This document shows, piece after piece, positions 6,311-8,012 of a stretch of 8,012 bases of DNA. This DNA is from Promethearchaeota archaeon. Its GTDB lineage: Archaea > Asgardarchaeota > Lokiarchaeia > Sigynarchaeales > SOKP01. Under the pieces are notes generated by a model, which had not been told where the DNA came from, searched no databases, and saw only the letters and a program-made list of their open reading frames with translations. How positions within the stretch are numbered: the stretch's first letter is position 1; each line of letters begins with the position of its first letter. The stretch covers positions 1-8,012 of the forward strand of contig WJIN01000094.1 of the NCBI GenBank assembly GCA_014730295.1, read 5' to 3'. The position numbers and the translations under genes are program-made.

Positions 6311-7798
6311 ATGAAAAAAATAAACATCAAAACAACAATTTTTTTACTATTGCTATTATTTATGACTTCGGGAGTACTCTTAATACCGGCAATTGCCAAA
6401 ACTGAATTGAAAACATCCCAACCAGTTGTAATAGATATAGTGGTAACCGATGAGCAATTTGCTTCAGTTACAGCGGGTTTGAATCGATTTCAAGAATCAC
6501 CATTAAGTAATGGGATTGATGCGGTAAATATTATCTCATCAGGAAGTAATGCTGACCAACAATTAGCATTTCTACAAACAAGATTAGCTGCAGGAGATAC
6601 CACTTTAGACGTTATAGGATTGGATGTTGTATGGACTGCTCAGTTTGCTGCTAATGGATGGATAATAAATTTATCTAGCTCAACATACTTAGGAACTAGT
6701 TATGATATGAGTATTTTTATTGGAGGGATGGCTGATTCTTGTATATATAAAGATTCTATATATGCACTTCCATGGTTCTTTAATCTAGGAGTTCTTTACT
6801 ATCGAAGAGATTTAATGGAGCAGAATGGATTCACCTTAGATGATATTGATACATGGGCAGAATTAAATGCTACAGCTAATACAATTCTTGCAGCAAACAG
6901 TTCAGATATTTCGGGCTTAGTTGGATTCACAGCACAAATGGCTAATTATGAAGGTGGAACGGTTAATTTTATAGAGTGGATTGGAGCAAATGGAGCTACT
7001 GAAATAGTGGATGCCCAAGGAGATTTTAATGTAACAAAATCAGAAATAGTTGATGCAATGACCTTTTTAAAAGCATTAATTGCCCCCGCAGAAGCAACTG
7101 ATTTAGCTACTACAGATTATATTATTTCTAGAGAGATATTAACTTCAACTGAGGCAGAATCCGGTGACAAATGGTTAGATGGTGAAGCAATATTCGTACG
7201 ACAATGGCCATATATCTATGATTTATCTTTAGAAAGTTCTGATCCTATCTTTAATACAGTTGATGGTGATGGATTACCCATAAATTGGGGTATCACAGGA
7301 ATTCCTACATTTGATGGTACTGGTGATCAAAAATCTGCTTGTGTTGGAGGACAGATTTTATCAATAAATAGTAAGAGTCCTTATAAACAAGCTGCCTTAA
7401 ATGTTACAAGATATCTTTGTGAAGACAATTTTTCTCAATATCAACCATTGAAAGAATATTCTCATCCACCTGCCTTAAAAGAAACATATCAAGGACTTCC
7501 AACTAACCTTCTATTTGCTGAAGCATTCTTTAACGCATCTGATGTAACTCTTGCAAGACCAATATTTCCAAAATATTCTCTGGTTAGTGATGTTATCTCT
7601 GATAGTTTTTCAGCAATCATAAGTTGTCAAACGACACCTCAAGCTGGATTGACTACGATGCAAAACAATATCGAATCTGTTTTAACAGTCGTCCCAGATG
7701 TTATTCCTGGATTTATGTTGCCTCTAGGGTTATTAATCATGAGTTCGATGATTTCACTTATAATAATAGTTCAAAGAAAAAGATTGAATAAGAAATAA
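6311..7798 (+). CDS. MalE-type ABC sugar-binding protein with C-terminal membrane anchor
   Basis: This is an extracellular solute-binding protein that would deliver a sugar to the ABC permease encoded next. The 495 residues begin with a Sec signal peptide (basic KKINIK, hydrophobic 9-25, likely cleavage after AIA at 27-29). There is no lipobox cysteine. The mature part has family 1 binding-protein features: DVIGLDVVWTAQFAANGWI (100-118), YALPWFFNLGVLYYRRDLM (151-169), GEAIFVRQWP (291-300) and the conserved GGQILSINSKSP (346-357). Instead of a lipid anchor it ends with IPGF (465-468), a hydrophobic helix (about 469-487) and a basic tail RKRLNKK, the usual C-terminal anchor of archaeal surface proteins. 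Seven N-glycosylation sequons lie in the mature part (N120, 186, 196, 240, 364, 373, 408). Trehalose or maltose as substrate is inferred only from the divergent treT. The ATG at 6311 gives a complete signal peptide. Confidence 0.9.
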   Translation: MKKINIKTTIFLLLLLFMTSGVLLIPAIAKTELKTSQPVVIDIVVTDEQFASVTAGLNRFQESPLSNGIDAVNIISSGSNADQQLAFLQTRLAAGDTTLDVIGLDVVWTAQFAANGWIINLSSSTYLGTSYDMSIFIGGMADSCIYKDSIYALPWFFNLGVLYYRRDLMEQNGFTLDDIDTWAELNATANTILAANSSDISGLVGFTAQMANYEGGTVNFIEWIGANGATEIVDAQGDFNVTKSEIVDAMTFLKALIAPAEATDLATTDYIISREILTSTEAESGDKWLDGEAIFVRQWPYIYDLSLESSDPIFNTVDGDGLPINWGITGIPTFDGTGDQKSACVGGQILSINSKSPYKQAALNVTRYLCEDNFSQYQPLKEYSHPPALKETYQGLPTNLLFAEAFFNASDVTLARPIFPKYSLVSDVISDSFSAIISCQTTPQAGLTTMQNNIESVLTVVPDVIPGFMLPLGLLIMSSMISLIIIVQRKRLNKK

Positions 7799-7816
7799 AT
7801 CAAAATTAATAATTAC

Positions 7817-7826
7817 TTTTTTTTTT
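7817..7826 (+). terminator. T10 tract between binding-protein and permease genes
   Basis: Ten T begin 18 nt after the TAA of the binding-protein gene. The tract has the form of an archaeal terminator yet sits inside what should be one transport operon. Partial termination here would give more binding protein than permease. Confidence 0.5.
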
Positions 7827-7833
7827 ATTTAAA

Positions 7834-7841
7834 TTTAAATA
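7834..7841 (+). promoter_or_regulatory. Possible internal TATA box before the permease gene
   Basis: TTTAAATA is centred about 25 nt before the permease ATG at 7862. It is part of the palindrome ATTTAAATTTAAAT (7827-7840). The position would suit an internal promoter, but AT-richness makes chance likely, and the permease has an SD, which points to translation from a longer transcript. Confidence 0.3.
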
Positions 7842-7852
7842 CAACTTAAATT

Positions 7853-7856
7853 GGAG
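7853..7856 (+). promoter_or_regulatory. Shine-Dalgarno site of the permease gene
   Basis: GGAG lies 5 nt before the ATG at 7862. It fixes the start and suggests the gene is read as a downstream cistron. Confidence 0.55.
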
Positions 7857-7861
7857 ATATC

Positions 7862-8012
7862 ATGTCAAGTTTAGTTCAAAAAACCAAACCAACAGAAATA
7901 AAAACTCAAGAAAGGGAAGCACCTCCATCAGATTATGCTTTTACCGGATCGCTAATCTTACCTGCATTAATCTTAATTGCAATTGCAATTTTTTTACCTA
8001 TAATTATTGGAA
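7862..8012 (+). CDS. ABC sugar transporter permease, MalF type (N-terminal part)
   Basis: The gene runs off the window after 50 codons. About 25 polar, lysine- and glutamate-rich residues with PP at 22-23 precede a hydrophobic helix that begins AFTGSLILPALILIAIAIF (about 26-44) and continues PIIIG. The 'LPALilia.aifLPiiiG' pattern is the first membrane helix of MalF/UgpA-type permeases. Together with the binding-protein gene 63 nt upstream, it identifies a carbohydrate-uptake ABC operon of the CUT1 kind. The partner permease and ATPase are not in view. The EAA loop that would confirm the family lies past the window edge. Confidence 0.75.
   Translation, partial: MSSLVQKTKPTEIKTQEREAPPSDYAFTGSLILPALILIAIAIFLPIIIG

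Overview
This AT-rich window (about one third G+C by eye) reads as archaeal chromosome. The evidence is TATA-like boxes about 25-27 nt upstream of start codons that lack a Shine-Dalgarno (SD) site, bare T-tracts after genes, a secreted binding protein held by a C-terminal PGF-plus-membrane-helix anchor, and an archaeal-type TreT. An Asgard archaeon (Loki-/Heimdall-like) is my best guess, but it is inference and no marker gene here proves it.

Left part (1-1471): the 3' end of a TldD/PmbA-family peptidase gene is followed 36 nt later by alanine dehydrogenase (ald), which has a strong SD and a TTG start. A T8 tract lies downstream of ald. Middle part (1472-4664): two minus-strand genes, an IlvD/Edd-family dehydratase and a DUF362 protein with two [4Fe-4S] motifs. 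Each appears to have its own promoter giving a leaderless transcript. A two-helix 81-residue membrane protein of unknown function lies divergent from the DUF362 gene.

Right part (4937-8012): a trehalose locus. treT (trehalose glycosyltransferring synthase) is on the minus strand, divergent from an ABC sugar-transport operon on the plus strand. The operon begins with a MalE-type binding protein and continues with a MalF-type permease that runs off the window. The second permease and the ATPase are presumably beyond the edge. By analogy with the Thermococcus trehalose/maltose cluster, the imported disaccharide would be trehalose, maltose or a related glucoside, and TreT would convert trehalose plus NDP to NDP-glucose and glucose, or run in reverse. 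Between the binding-protein and permease genes lie a T10 tract and a second TATA-like palindrome, a layout that could lower or uncouple permease expression.

Most of the window is metabolic and conventional. I do not see a CRISPR array, mobile element, tRNA, rRNA or defence system, and no gap between genes exceeds about 165 nt. The points worth a second look are the mixed translation-initiation signals, the membrane-anchored and sequon-rich binding protein, the T10/TATA spacer, the subfamily of the dehydratase, and the orphan small membrane protein.
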